64,000 nt of DNA from Charina bottae (Eukaryota; Chordata; Lepidosauria; Squamata; Charinaidae), in the NCBI GenBank assembly GCA_023362775.1, contig JALMGJ010000006.1:13030501-13094500 (forward strand), given 5' to 3'. Shown here piece after piece: positions 33,419-44,303 of this stretch. A program made the position numbers and the translations under genes. Below the pieces are notes generated by a model that was not told where the DNA came from, searched no databases, and was given only the letters and a program-made list of their open reading frames with translations. How positions within the stretch are numbered: the first letter of the stretch is position 1; each line of letters opens with the position of its first letter.

Positions 33419-33722
33419 AACGCCCATGCTTTCTAAATAAGCTTAATACACTGCTGTACATAGAGTCAGCACTGAAAATGACTTAGATGTGGCTTAATCA
33501 CCATTGTGGTTAATCTCCTTATTACTATTAAAGCGGAACAATAACTAGCAGCAGCACAGTATTCAGAACTTGGTCTGTGTTTTCTAGTCAGATCTAAAAC
33601 CCACCTTAATTTTTGTCTGAGTAATATTCACAATGAATTAGAACAGCCTTTCCAATGTGCTGGACTATAACTGTTGAAGCCAGGACACCTGAAGTATAGC
33701 AAATGCTGTGCTCCTTTCAATA
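33419..33722. other. Unassigned sequence
   Basis: Nothing recognised. Confidence 0.4.
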
Positions 33723-33730
33723 CCTTAAGG

Positions 33731-33937
33731 CAGAGCTTTCCAAACTGTGTGTCGGGACACGTTAGCGTGTCAGCTGCAGTGTCTGGGTGTGTTGTGGCTG
33801 CTGCTGCCTCCAAACCTGCCCTGCCAGGATTCCGCACAGGTCCTAGTGCCTGCCTTGTGCCCTGCTGTAAGAGTGTGTCGCGAAATGATGCATGTCTAAA
33901 AAGTGTGTCACCAACATGAAAAGTTTGGAAAGCTCTG
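33731..33937. mobile_element. Non-autonomous hAT element, family 2, copy 3
   Basis: Ends are cagagctttccaaact and agtttggaaagctctg. The palindromic 8-bp target duplication ccttaagg is perfect (33723-33730 and 33938-33945). It is in the opposite orientation to the copy at 11411 and has one 58-bp unit where that copy has three. Confidence 0.93.
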
Positions 33938-33945
33938 CCTTAAGG

Positions 33946-34427
33946 TGAGCTGTTTTAAACCTAATATACATACTATAAATGTCCTTCTCCTTTTGAAATT
34001 TCTCGAAAATGTTTCAGAACTTTCCTAAACATTCAACATTTATGCCACTCCTAAATAGTAATTCAAAAAAGAGCACAAGTAATATATGTATACATAATAT
34101 ATACTTGTGCATGATTGCTTTGCATGAATCAATTGGAATCGATCCTTAAATCATAAGGTTCTGAAGTCAGCTCTTATCTAAATTGAGTGGACAAAAATAG
34201 CTATTTATTTCAATAAAGATTTTTGCTGCAGTGGCCTGATAATTTACAAGAAGGCACAGGAGCTCTAAGTTTTAACAATCTGATAAATAATCACTTATCT
34301 AAAATTTAATTAAAAAAATAAAATTTAATTCAGTATAAGAACTATTTGCTTATGTTCCCGATGAATTCTTAGTCATTTTATAAGAAATTTTAATATCTGC
34401 AGTTAGTTAAGCATATTTCTTTTCTTG
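33946..34427. other. Unassigned AT-rich sequence
   Basis: Nothing recognised. Confidence 0.4.
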
Positions 34428-34580
34428 AAAGCCGGCTGGGTGACCATGGGCCAGTCACTCTCTCTCAGCCCAACTTACCTCACAGGGTGGTTGTTGTGGG
34501 GAAAATAGGAGGAGGAAGGAGTATTAGGTTATGTTTGCCGCCTTGAGTTATTTATAAAAATAATAAAGGTGGTATACTTG
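34428..34580 (+). mobile_element. CORE/MIR-like SINE 3' half
   Basis: 'gctgggtgaccatgggccag', 'cctcacagggtggttgttgt', 'ggaggaaggagtattagg' and 'cgccttgagttatttataaa'. The tRNA-like head is lost. The L2 element starts at or just after its AATAAA-rich tail. Confidence 0.8.
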
Positions 34581-37500
34581 ATTAAGCCCAAGAATTCCGG
34601 AGGCCTGGGAGTGGAGGCTACTAGGCCAGAGTCGGGAATCTCTGGGGGCTGGGGGGCGGGCCATTTGATTCAGGTGGTGACGGGCAGGGGACGGTATGAC
34701 GGGAACCGGAGGGCGAGCCATTACCGGGGAAGGCGCCCCCGGTGTTTGTTACCGGTGGCGCGTTCCGGCCCCCCGTGTTCATACCCAGGCCCTGGTAAGC
34801 AGATCCTCGTGGGCTCCGGTCTCCGACTGTTGCTGCTGAACGCCAGGTCGGTGAATAACAAGGCCCCCCTTATAAGTGATTTAATCACAGAGGATGGGGC
34901 TGACCTGGTGTGTATTACCGAGACCTGGCTGGGCCCAGAGGGGGGAGTAGCCCTCTCGGAAATGTGCCCAGCTGGGTTTTGGGTGTGGCATCAGCCGAGA
35001 CACCGGGGCAGGGGAGGAGGGGTGGCAGTTGTCATCCGAGAGTCCCTTGTGGCCTTCAGGGGCGCTGCTCCACAAGTGGCCGGGTGTGAGACCCTGTTTT
35101 TCAAGTTGGGTTCACGAGAACAGTTGGGAGTGTTGCTGCTGTACCAGCCTCCCTGCTGCGTAGCGACCTCCCTGCCTGAGCTGCTCGAGGCTGTCTCGGG
35201 GTTGGCAGTGGAGTTCCCCAGACTCATGGTTCTGGGGGACTTCAACCTGCCGTCCCTGGGGCGGTCCTCGGAGGCGGCCCGGGAGTTCATGGCTACCATG
35301 GCAGCTATGGGCCTGTCTCAGATTATTCGTGACCCGACTCGTGACAGTGGTCTCACCCCGGACTTAGTTTTCTTGTCCGAGCAGTGGCAATGTGATCTGA
35401 GGGGAGAGTTACATCTTTCCCCATTGTCATGGTCAGACCACACCCTGGTGACCCTGAGACTCTCTTCTGCTGCCCCACTCCGCAGGGAGGTGGGACCTAC
35501 TCGATTGGTCCGCCCTCGGCGACTGATGGACCCAGTGAGGTTTCAGAAGGAGCTGGGGGTTATTCCCGAGGACTTGCTTCACGGTCCAGTGGAGGTCCTG
35601 GCCGCGGCCTGGAATAGGGAAGCGGCCAGGGCTCTGGATAAGATCGCGCCTGTGCGACCTCTCCGGCCCTGTTCGGCCCGCCACTCACCGTGGTTTACGG
35701 ATGAGTTGAGGACCTTGAAGAGGGTTAAGAGACGTCTAGAGCGCCGCTGGAGAAAGACGAAGACTGAATCTGACCGAACACAATCTAGAGCCGCAGTTAA
35801 GGCCTACCTTGTGGCGGTAAGAGCGGCGAAACGTGAATATTTCTCCGCTCTTATTGCGTCCTCAGAATGCCGCCCGACGGCCCTGTTTAAGATTACAAGA
35901 TCACTTTTGGGTCAGGAGCAAGGGGAGACCCATTTACAGGGCCGATCGGAAGAGTTTTCTGAGCATCTGCAGGACAAAATCGCTCAGATTCATTCCAAGT
36001 TGGACTCCAAGCGTGAGACAAGATCTGGGGAGATGCCAGAGGCCCGTACTTGCCATGTTATCTGGGAGCAGTTTGATCCTGTTGGGCCTGATGAAGTAGA
36101 CAGGATCCTCCGGACTGTAAATGCCACCACATGCCAACTTGACCCATGTCCCTCCTGGATGGTAAAATCAGCTAGTGAGGTGACATGTGGCTGGGTCCAG
36201 GTGATTATAAATTCGTCCTTGAGTGAGGGGGTGTTCCCGGCTGCCTTTAAGGAGGCGCTGGTGCACCCCCTCCTCAAGAAACCATCCCTGGACCCTACCA
36301 TCCTGGGCAATTTTTGCCCAGTCTCCCACCTTCCCTTTTTGGGAAAGGTGGTTGAGAAGGTGGTGGCGTTGCAACTCCAGAGGATTCTGGAGGAAACGGA
36401 TTATCTGGACCCCTTCCAGTCAGGTTTCAGGCCGGGACATGGGACAGAGACCGCATTGGTCGCGCTTATGGATGATCTCTGGCGAGAGCGGGATGGAGGG
36501 AGTGCGTCCATCCTTGCTCTCTTAGATCTCTCAGCGGCTTTCGATACCGTCGACCACGGTATACTTTTGGGACGGCTCGAGGAGTTGGGGGCGGGCAGTG
36601 TGGTTCTGCGCTGGTTCGCCTCCTTCCTCCAGGGCCGTTCCCAGTCGGTGTTGATAGGCGAGGATAGAGCTGACCCGAGACCCCTGACTTGTGGGGTGCC
36701 TCAGGGGTCGGTTCTCTCTCCTCTCCTATTCAACATCTACATTAAGCCGCTGGGCGAGATCATCCGTCACCATGGGATGAGGTATCACCAATATGCTGAT
36801 GATACCCAGGTATACATCTCCATCCCGGGTGAAGTAAGTGATGCGGTCAATGCCTTATCTCAGTGCCTGGAGGCTGTGGGGGTCTGGATGGGGAACAACA
36901 GGCTTCAACTGAACCCTGGTAAGACGGAGTGGCTGTGGATTGACGGCCCCCCTGGATCCGGGAAGTTGTCATCTTTGGTTCTGGGTGGAGTTGCACTACC
37001 CCACTCGGATCCAGTGCGGAATCTGGGGGTCCTCCTGGACTCGCGACTCCTGCTCGAAGAGCAGGTGGCAGTCGTGGCTAGGAGGGCCTTTGCACAGCTT
37101 CGGCTTGTGTGCCAGTTACGCCCTTTCCTGGATCGGGAGGCCCTCCGAACAGTCACTCACGCCCTTGTCATCTCCGGTATAGACTATTGTAATGCGCTCT
37201 ACATGGGGCTACCCTTGAAGAGTATCCGGAAGCTTCAGCTGGTACAGAATGCGGCGGCGCGAGCAGTTATGGGGGCCAAGAGATCGGTCCATGTAACACC
37301 TCTGCTTCGCGAGCTGCATTGGGTGCCAGTTTGCTTCCGGGTCCAATTCAAGGTGTTGGTGATCACCTTTAAAGCCCTACATGGCATAGGACCAGGGTAC
37401 CTGAGGGACCGTCTCGTCCCAATAACGTCAGCCCGCCCCACCCGTGCATGCAGAGAGGGCATGCTTCGGACCCCCTCAACAAGAGAATTCCATCTAGCGG

Positions 37501-37676
37501 GGTCCAGGAGGCGTGCCTTCTCTGCGATAGCGCCCGCCCTATGGAATATCTTGCCCCCGGAGGTGAGACTGGCCCCCTCCCTCCTGACCTTTCGGAAGGC
37601 CCTTAAGACCTGGCTCTGCCACCTGGCCTGGGACAACAGAGGCGGGAGTGCCTCCTGGGGTTGGCTAGCCCCGTAG
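34569..37676 (+). CDS. L2-type LINE ORF2 (endonuclease-reverse transcriptase), 1035 codons open
   Basis: This multi-domain enzyme nicks target DNA and reverse-transcribes its own RNA there. Residues about 85-300 are an AP-like endonuclease: LLLLNARSVNNK with N91, ITETW with E118, LGDFN with D224, and the SDH triad at 289-291. Residues about 560-790 are the reverse transcriptase: FQSGFRPGHGTETAL, LLDLSAAFDTVDH, GVPQGSVLSP and YADD (742-745). The C-terminal domain (YMGLPLKSIRKLQLVQNAAA, LRELHWVPV) runs to the stop. The open frame begins at a GTG in SINE-derived sequence. There is no ATG before about residue 132, so the true start is lost, non-AUG or upstream. Two CpG-type changes hit conserved sites: YQPP for the usual YRPP in the endonuclease and NFCPVS for NFRPVS in the RT. 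It is young, but perhaps not functional. Confidence 0.88.
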   Translation: MVYLIKPKNSGGLGVEATRPESGISGGWGAGHLIQVVTGRGRYDGNRRASHYRGRRPRCLLPVARSGPPCSYPGPGKQILVGSGLRLLLLNARSVNNKAPLISDLITEDGADLVCITETWLGPEGGVALSEMCPAGFWVWHQPRHRGRGGGVAVVIRESLVAFRGAAPQVAGCETLFFKLGSREQLGVLLLYQPPCCVATSLPELLEAVSGLAVEFPRLMVLGDFNLPSLGRSSEAAREFMATMAAMGLSQIIRDPTRDSGLTPDLVFLSEQWQCDLRGELHLSPLSWSDHTLVTLRLSSAAPLRREVGPTRLVRPRRLMDPVRFQKELGVIPEDLLHGPVEVLAAAWNREAARALDKIAPVRPLRPCSARHSPWFTDELRTLKRVKRRLERRWRKTKTESDRTQSRAAVKAYLVAVRAAKREYFSALIASSECRPTALFKITRSLLGQEQGETHLQGRSEEFSEHLQDKIAQIHSKLDSKRETRSGEMPEARTCHVIWEQFDPVGPDEVDRILRTVNATTCQLDPCPSWMVKSASEVTCGWVQVIINSSLSEGVFPAAFKEALVHPLLKKPSLDPTILGNFCPVSHLPFLGKVVEKVVALQLQRILEETDYLDPFQSGFRPGHGTETALVALMDDLWRERDGGSASILALLDLSAAFDTVDHGILLGRLEELGAGSVVLRWFASFLQGRSQSVLIGEDRADPRPLTCGVPQGSVLSPLLFNIYIKPLGEIIRHHGMRYHQYADDTQVYISIPGEVSDAVNALSQCLEAVGVWMGNNRLQLNPGKTEWLWIDGPPGSGKLSSLVLGGVALPHSDPVRNLGVLLDSRLLLEEQVAVVARRAFAQLRLVCQLRPFLDREALRTVTHALVISGIDYCNALYMGLPLKSIRKLQLVQNAAARAVMGAKRSVHVTPLLRELHWVPVCFRVQFKVLVITFKALHGIGPGYLRDRLVPITSARPTRACREGMLRTPSTREFHLAGSRRRAFSAIAPALWNILPPEVRLAPSLLTFRKALKTWLCHLAWDNRGGSASWGWLAP

Positions 37677-37843
37677 CAACACTATGCTACGTTCCCTACG
37701 TCCCCCATCTTGTATTTTATTTATTTATACTGTATTTTTTAAAATTATTGTATTGTTTTTAACTTTGATTGTTGTAACCCGCCCAGAGTCCCTTGTATGG
37801 GAGATGGGCGGGGAATAAATTGAATAAATAAATAAATAAATAA
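34583..37843 (+). mobile_element. L2-type LINE, nearly full length, with long open frame
   Basis: A GC-rich 3.26-kb element with one long frame, then a 3' UTR that folds (acccgcccagagtcc paired with gggagatgggcggg) and ends in 'gaataaattgaataaataaa' repeats. The 3' end matches the tails of the other L2 pieces in the window. I see no clear target duplication. The 5' boundary is set by the preceding SINE tail. Confidence 0.88.
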
Positions 37844-38065
37844 AATACTGTAAAAACAAAGTAAGTAAGTAAGTAAGTAGTCTTGTTTTATTTATTTTTT
37901 ATTAAGCCAATTTACATGGCCACTCAACTATCCAAGAAACTCTGGGTGGCTAACAAAATAAAAACAGAGAACTAAAGAAAACTGCCTTGAGGCTCAATAA
38001 AAAAACAAAACCACTAGACACTTATACCCACGGTGATATCCTGACCCCAATGCCAGGGATATCAA
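37844..38065 (-). mobile_element. L2-type 3' end remnant, with (AAGT)n
   Basis: 'gtaagtaagtaag' (37861-37879) is followed by 'tttacatggccactcaact' and 'actctgggtggctaac', a diverged inverse of the L2 3' terminus. Confidence 0.5.
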
Positions 38066-38220
38066 GATAAATAAATCATAAAAGAACTGCTGTGATATTA
38101 ACTATATACAAGCAATGAATGAATCCTGACCAATTTTTATAATTGCTTTTAAAGTACTCAGCATCATCAAAATACATCTATTATAGAATTTGTGCATCTT
38201 TATAAAGGAGCCACCACTAT
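38066..38220. other. Unassigned AT-rich sequence
   Basis: Nothing recognised. Confidence 0.4.
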
Positions 38221-38254
38221 CATATTCATATTCATATTCATATTCATATTCATA

Positions 38255-38286
<32 letters not shown>
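38221..38286. repeat. (CATATT)n(TA)n microsatellite
   Basis: Six to seven hexamers pass into TA repeats, directly before the inverted L2 piece. Confidence 0.95.
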
Positions 38287-38289
<3 letters not shown>

Positions 38290-38700
38290 CAATTTATTCC
38301 CCGCCCATCTCCCATACAAGGGACTCTGGGCGGGTTACAATAATCAAGGTTAAAAACGATACAATAAAAAGTCTAAAAAATGCAATATAAATAGATAAAA
38401 TACAAGATGGGGGACGTAGGGAACGTAGCATAGATAGTGTTGCTACGGGGCTAGCCAACCCCAGGAGGCACTACCGCCTCTGTTGTCCCAGGCCAGGTGG
38501 CAGAGCCAGGTCTTGAGGGCCTTCCGAAAGGTCAGGAGGGAGGGGGCCAGTCTCACCTCCGGGGGCAAGATATTCCATAGGGCGGAACTGGCGCACAACT
38601 CGGAGCTGTGCAAAGGCCCTCCTGGCCACGACTGCCACCTGCTCTTTGAGCAGGAGTCGCGAGTCCAGGAGGACCCCCAGATTCCTCACTGGATCCGAGT
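38287..38700 (-). mobile_element. L2-type LINE, inverted and internally deleted
   Basis: On the minus strand, RNLGVLLDSRLLLKEQVAVV and RRAFAQLR are followed, after a junction near 38587, by 'ccctatggaatatcttgccc' and the 3' UTR (about 38287-38460). About 400 bases of the C-terminal domain are missing compared with the copy at 34583-37843. It lies 440 bp away in the opposite direction and is very similar to it. Confidence 0.88.
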
Positions 38701-39462
38701 TATATTACACAGTAAGTTTAAGTATATGCAGCTAGTTAAATAATATAGACTCGATATTATTTCACTATATTTATTTAGAGAACTAGTCCAATAAACTACA
38801 AAGTTGTACACAAGGCATAATGCTTTACTTCATTTAATGGAGCAGGTAAAATTCACACACAGAACTTCATAAAACCTGAACAAGATTAATCTGTTTTTTC
38901 TCCCACTAGGTCAATTAATCCACTAAATTGAAAATATGATGTCAGTAATACTGGGCCTAGGCCAAAAAAGAAATGAAACTATATTTAAATGTCAAACATG
39001 TGGGGAAAGAATACACAATTTTTAATTCACCTTGAAAAACTGTAGTCTTCCAAATGTGAGACTAAGCTTCAATCTAATTCTCAGGTTTCTATTAATGAAA
39101 CACGTACTTATGAATATAATAATGACAAAGGAACATGCTGTGCTATTTTCCTCCACACTCTAACAATTGACAAAACTGTGAAAAGCTGTCATCTTAGAAT
39201 AAAAATTCATTATGGGCATGCTCAGTATCTACTTAGGAAAAAACAATCCAATACTAGTCATCTGTGTATGTGATGGTCTAGTTTAAAACCAACAAAGGAC
39301 TGTAAATCAAATCTAAAAATCATAAACAGACCAGAAACACAAGGAAATATTGAAATTTTCTTCTCTTAAAGCCTAACCCATAAAGACACACGAGCATTCA
39401 TATATATATACAGGAGACTTTATGTGCAGCTAGCTATTTGCATTACCTTAGAGAAACATATG
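38701..39462. other. Unassigned AT-rich sequence
   Basis: Nothing recognised. Confidence 0.4.
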
Positions 39463-39790
39463 TCAGGGGCGTGGTGGCTCAGTGGGTAAGACGCCAGGCT
39501 TGTCGATCGCAAGTTCGGAGGTTTGAATCCCTAGCCCTGCGTGCGGAGTGAGCTCCCGCACTAGGTCCAGCTCTTGCCAACCTAGCAATTCGAAAGCATG
39601 CAAATGCAAGTAGATGAATAGGTACCACTTCGGTGGGTAGGTAACACCGTTCCGCGTGCATCATGCAGCCACATGACCGTGGAAGCGTCTTCGGACAACG
39701 CTGGCTCTTCGGCTAACAAATGGAGATGAGCACCGGCCCCTAGAGTCGGACACGACTGCACAAATGTGCAGGTGGAACCTTTACCTTTTT
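39463..39790 (+). mobile_element. Sauria-type SINE, copy 2
   Basis: Complete: A box tggctcagtgg, B-box region ggtttgaatcc, tail gtcggacacgactgcacaaa and a ttacctttttt end. The target duplication ttagagaaacatat is perfect (39449-39462 and 39791-39804). Confidence 0.93.
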
Positions 39791-40045
39791 TTAGAGAAAC
39801 ATATACCCACATTTCAATTCTGTAATTATAATATCAACTGGATTATCTGATGCTTCTTTAATGGAGAGAAATACTGACTGGCCTATTATTGGTTTTTTTT
39901 TAAAACTTAATTTTTTTAACGGTGTTCATAAGAGCCTAGTAATAAAAGTACAAAGAGGAGAGTTCCAGAACAAGACAGAAAACCCTTTGCAAATGCAAAT
40001 ATTGTCTGCAGGATATATCCAACGATGTACTGTATTTAGCAATAT

Positions 40046-40277
40046 GGGAGCCAGTTTGGTGCAGTGGTTAAGACATCGGGCTAGAAACCGGGAGACCGTG
40101 AGTTCTAGTCCCGCCTTAGGCACAAAGCCAGCTGGGTGACCTTGGGCCAGTCACTTTCTCTCAACCCTAGGAAGGAGGCAATGGCAAACCACTTCTGAAA
40201 AACCTGCCAAGAAAACTGCAGGGGCTTGTCCAGGCAGCCTCTGAGAATCGGACACAACAGAACTGATTAAAAAAAAA
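40046..40277 (+). mobile_element. CORE-SINE with BovB-like tail
   Basis: tRNA-like head (ttggtgcagtggttaag; gttctagtccc), CORE segment gctgggtgaccttgggccag, then 'gaggcaatggcaaaccactt' and a gaatcggacacaacagaact tail ending in A-rich sequence. Target duplication ttagcaatat (40036-40045 and 40278-40287). The 3' end differs from the other CORE-SINEs here (61575, 55560) and looks BovB-derived. Confidence 0.85.
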
Positions 40278-40287
40278 TTAGCAATAT

Positions 40288-42990
40288 AGGAAGTAACAAA
40301 CTTGCAAAATAAGCAGGGTTTGGAAACCACTCACCATCCTGTTTATTCATTCAAGCTGCTCCCCTTCTGTCCTCCCAATGTTAGGAACATGGAGATGGAG
40401 CTGGGGACCTGCTACTACATTCAGTCAGCATGCTTCCCAGATTTTTTTTTTTTTTGGTGGTGGTGGGGAGGCTGTTAAGAAACGCAGCTATTACATCCTG
40501 AAGGGCAAAGCAGCAGCCTACAGACACCATTGCTATGGAGACTAAGCACAGACTTCATCTGTTTCCGTAGCAGAGAGCACATATATGAAAAGCGGGGAAA
40601 GAGCTGCATTCTCATTTCCCAGATGAACTTCACACAGCCAGGTCTGCTTGTTTAATTTTTGTCTTCTTCCCTCTCCCAATGGAGGAAGAAAGAGACAGCT
40701 AGCCAAGACAAGTCTACCCTTCCTAACTGATGACAGGTCTTCATCTTGAATGGGAGCGCATAGTGCCATTTCTCTTCTGCCACAGGAAGAATGAATGGAG
40801 AAAGGTCACCACGCAACCTTTAGGAGCAAAGGAACTTCATTCTGGAGGCAGTGAATTTAACTTCTAGGGGAAGAATTTAACTTCCAGGGGAAGAAACCGA
40901 TAACGGAACAAGATACCTGTTCCAAAATGTATGTCATGGGGGGGTTAAGCAGAGAACAGTTACAGTATTTCTAAAGTGAGGAATAATTAGCTTAAACAAG
41001 CACTCAAGTTTCACATCTCAGACTTCATCTTTAAGACCCAAAGAGGTACACATTAAAAGGGATGATTTAGGACATAGGAAAGCATGCTGTTTTTATGTAC
41101 ACCGCTAGATATACATACAGAAAAACATCAGTTGCAGGAATTGGGTATTTGCCAATCAATGACTGGAAGGATGAACCAAGGGAAGGGTGTGCAAATAAAT
41201 TTCGCAACAGGAGAGCTTGTGAACTGATACATAACATGGGCAGAGTGGATAGATTTGTACAGGGAGGGGCAAGGAGAAAAAAAATAGTGCAAACCTTTAC
41301 AACAACCTGCTTCATAGAAAAGCAACCCCCAAAGAGAGTTCACTTCTGTATTAGAAAAATAAATACCAACTAACCTAGCTTCTGATTATGAATTTAAAAG
41401 AGGTAGTAAAACATGTTCAAATGAAAATGCAAGATGCAACAATACATGAGCAGAAGGCAATTATGCCATTCCCTGTAATTCTTCAGCTTGGCTATTGCCA
41501 TCACTTTGGCACAAGCAGCAGAAGCCGTGGGGGCCTGCCAAGGAGCACCAAAGCCAGCCTCAGAGCCATATTCTTTATCCCCCTAGATGACGTTTGGGCC
41601 TTACCATTCTGGCACTGAAAACGGTCTTCAGAGCCGTCTTTTAGCCACCCAGTTTGTGATCATAGGCTCCAAACACATGGGTGGAAGGTGAACTAAAATG
41701 AACACTGTCTCTAGCAACTAACCTTAGTATTTCTTGTGCTACTCCAACTCCCGAGGAGGTTGTTTCTCCCAGGAAGCCTGATCGTGTGATACTGGATGAT
41801 CCTCCTGAGGTGTAACTTCAGTCACAGCAGCAACACTGCTTGGAGCTCAGAGGCTGTGGATCAGCGAGTCTCAAGGAAATGCAAGTTCTGCTTCTGTTTC
41901 AGCCTCCACTGTCTGGCCTGAATCCTAGATCACCATGGGCAACGCCAAATCCTTGCTCTATCCCTGACATTTTCTTCTCCAAGCAAGGACTTGGAGGGCA
42001 GAAGCATACTCCCCCACCTTTAAACATCACTGTTGAAAAACTTGCCCTTATGTTAAAGCTTGCAGAGAAGCAGCAATTATAAATTACTGATCTTAAGAAA
42101 GATGGCAGCGCAGAAGTCACAGCCCCGGAAATAATGAATGGGTAAAGTGAAGCCAGCAATGATATAAATAGAGCTAATTAAATAAGGTGACCCCTATCTC
42201 AAATGCTATTCATACTTGGCCTTAATACTGGTTTAAGGGAAAGAACAAATCACACTTAAAAACATACTACTAATGAGAAGTACATGACATATAAGATTTA
42301 TAGAGGCTCCAGTACAGAGATAAAATGTCTATTAGAGTATTCTAACTGCTATCTGTATTTGCTTTTCCATTTGCTCAAAATGATAAACAGAATGCTTACA
42401 GCACAATTTCCTTGAAGATATCAAACTTTCAATGTGTTATAGTAAGCTACAATTCATGTGAGGCAATTTAGGATCCATACCTTAAACTCCATTAAGTAGG
42501 AGTTTATGGTGAGAGGTAGTGAAAATTACATCAACATAAACAAGAACCGATACAATTGTAGCTCAGATTCTAATGCAAAAATTTATTTCCTTTTTATTAA
42601 AATATAGAACGTAAAGAACTAAGCAAAAAGAAGTCAATTTTAATAAGCCTCTCAATGGATTATTAATATGGAGTTTACATCTGGGGGCACTAATAGAGAC
42701 TTTATTTACTAGTGAAAATAAATATTTGCTATTTGACTGCTGTTCAGTGTTTTTTTTTGTAAGATGTGTACTCATAGAATCATGTGGTTTATTACAGGTA
42801 TCTAGCACATTTGCCAAAAATTATACTTACTCAATTCTCAAATACTTTAGTATCTATCTCCAATGGAAGATACTGCCATCAGAAAAAATACTACAATGTT
42901 TGTGAACAAGTATAACAGTTATAAATTTTAATGAAGTCTGAGAAATTAAATTAAAAAAGTAAAAGGCAGAAATAACTTTTATGCCTGAGG
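40288..42990. other. Unassigned; less AT-rich in part, no gene supported
   Basis: About 40330-40900 and 41440-42140 are closer to balanced base composition than the surroundings. Frames up to 92 codons occur on both strands with no recognised domain. T and A homopolymers are at about 40441 and 41278. 'ttaacttctaggggaagaa' is tandemly repeated at about 40858-40898. Unrecognised exons or a promoter cannot be excluded. Confidence 0.35.
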
Positions 42991-43002
42991 TAGTTTTTGT
43001 TG

Positions 43003-43341
43003 TTACTAGGGGCATGGTGGCTCAGCGGGTAAGACGCCAGGCTTGTCGATCGGAAGATCACAAGTTCGGTGGTTCGAATCCCTAGCCCCGCATGACGGAG
43101 TGAGCTCCCGCACTCGCCCCAGCTCTTGCCAACCTAGAAATGTGAAAGCATGCAAATGCAAGTAGATGAATAGGTACCACTTCGGTGGGAAGGTAACAGC
43201 GTTCCGCGCGTGTCATGCGGCCACATGACCGTGGAAGCATCTTCGGACAACGCTGGCTCTTCGGCTAACAAACGGATATGAGCACCAGCCCCTAGAGTCG
43301 GACACGACTGCACAAATGTGCGGGGGGACCTTTACCTTTTT
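43003..43341 (+). mobile_element. Sauria-type SINE, copy 3
   Basis: Complete: A box tggctcagcgg, B box ggttcgaatcc, tail gtcggacacgactgcacaaa and an accttttttt-type end. Target duplication tagtttttgttg (42991-43002 and 43342-43353). Confidence 0.93.
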
Positions 43342-43353
43342 TAGTTTTTGTTG

Positions 43354-43899
43354 ATGATGTTCATTCAAGTAAAAATAGTTTTAGCACCAGCTCTTACACA
43401 TCTTTTCCTTTATATGGTGGAAACAGTATTGGTCATTCTGGTGAATAACCTTTGTTGGGTCCTGGATAATCTTTCCTGACCCTTTTGACCAATCGGCAGC
43501 CTTCCATACCATTAACCATGGAATCCCAAAGTTAGAGGTTGTCTGACTCCTAATGACTCTGTATGGTCTACAAATGAAAAACAACATATGGAGATACAAG
43601 TAAAAAGACCCCTGGCCAACCAGAAAAACAGTATACCAGGCCATTCAGCAGCCATCACAAGTGTAGTAAATCCTCCCTGCCCCCCATCCTATCCCAAGGC
43701 TTGGGAGAACCACCAGGTTTTTAACGTCATAAGGACAGGAACTCTGCGAATCACTAGAGGGACCTGGAACTGCAACATAGAAGGCAGGCTTCTTGGGTCC
43801 CTCAAGAAAACACTGTTTCATTTGCAGACTTCTGGACTGCTTGCAAGGGCTGGAGGCACTATCTGTTTTGGTTCCATTTCCATTTGAGCAGGCAGTAGC
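43354..43899. other. Unassigned sequence
   Basis: Overlapping frames of about 100 codons on opposite strands (43588-43887 plus, 43645-43953 minus) show no recognised domain. They may be decayed repeat. Confidence 0.35.
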
Positions 43900-44165
43900 T
43901 ACGGGGAAGAAGCGATTTGAGTCTCTTGGTTGCTCCAATGTGGAGCACTGCAAGGCTTCGTAATATCTCTCCCGTATGATTTAACATCTATATGAAACCA
44001 CTGGGTGATGTAAGTTGTCAATTTGGGCTGAAGTGTCATCAGTATCCTGATGATAATTAATGACACATATCTGGCCAGGCCAGAATTCTTTAAATTTTGA
44101 ATAGGTGCCCGAAGGTTGTAAGGGACTGGGTGGGAAGATACAAGCTCAGATCAATCCCTACTGTT
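43900..44165 (+). mobile_element. Old L2-type RT fragment
   Basis: Decayed codons correspond to the palm region: 'catctatatgaaaccactgg' (IYMKPLGD), 'tgtcatcagtatcctgatga' (CHQYPDD for the usual CHQYADD), then 'agggactgggtgggaag'. The frame is not open. Confidence 0.55.
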
Positions 44166-44175
44166 CACCCTAAAA

Positions 44176-44303
44176 CAGTGCTTTCCACACACCAACGGCG
44201 GCCTCGCTAAAACGCGGAAGCGCTGATGGCGCGCCACGCGCACCCCCGTGCCACTGCTTCGTGACACACTAAAGTGTCGTGACACACAGTTTGGAAAGCT
44301 ATG
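44176..44303. mobile_element. Non-autonomous hAT element, family 2, copy 4 (short)
   Basis: A 128-bp element with ends cagtgctttcca and agtttggaaagctatg. The 8-bp target duplication ccctaaaa is perfect (44168-44175 and 44304-44311). It has a GC-rich interior with 'cgcggaagcgctgatggcg', shared with the copy at 9044. Confidence 0.9.

Noticed and set aside
35140..37680. CpG island / promoter at 34.6-37.7 kb
   Set aside because: The GC-rich block coincides with the L2 coding region and its composition is explained by the element.
42580..42820. 84-codon minus-strand frame as a small gene
   Set aside because: AT-rich low-complexity sequence with no domain or context.
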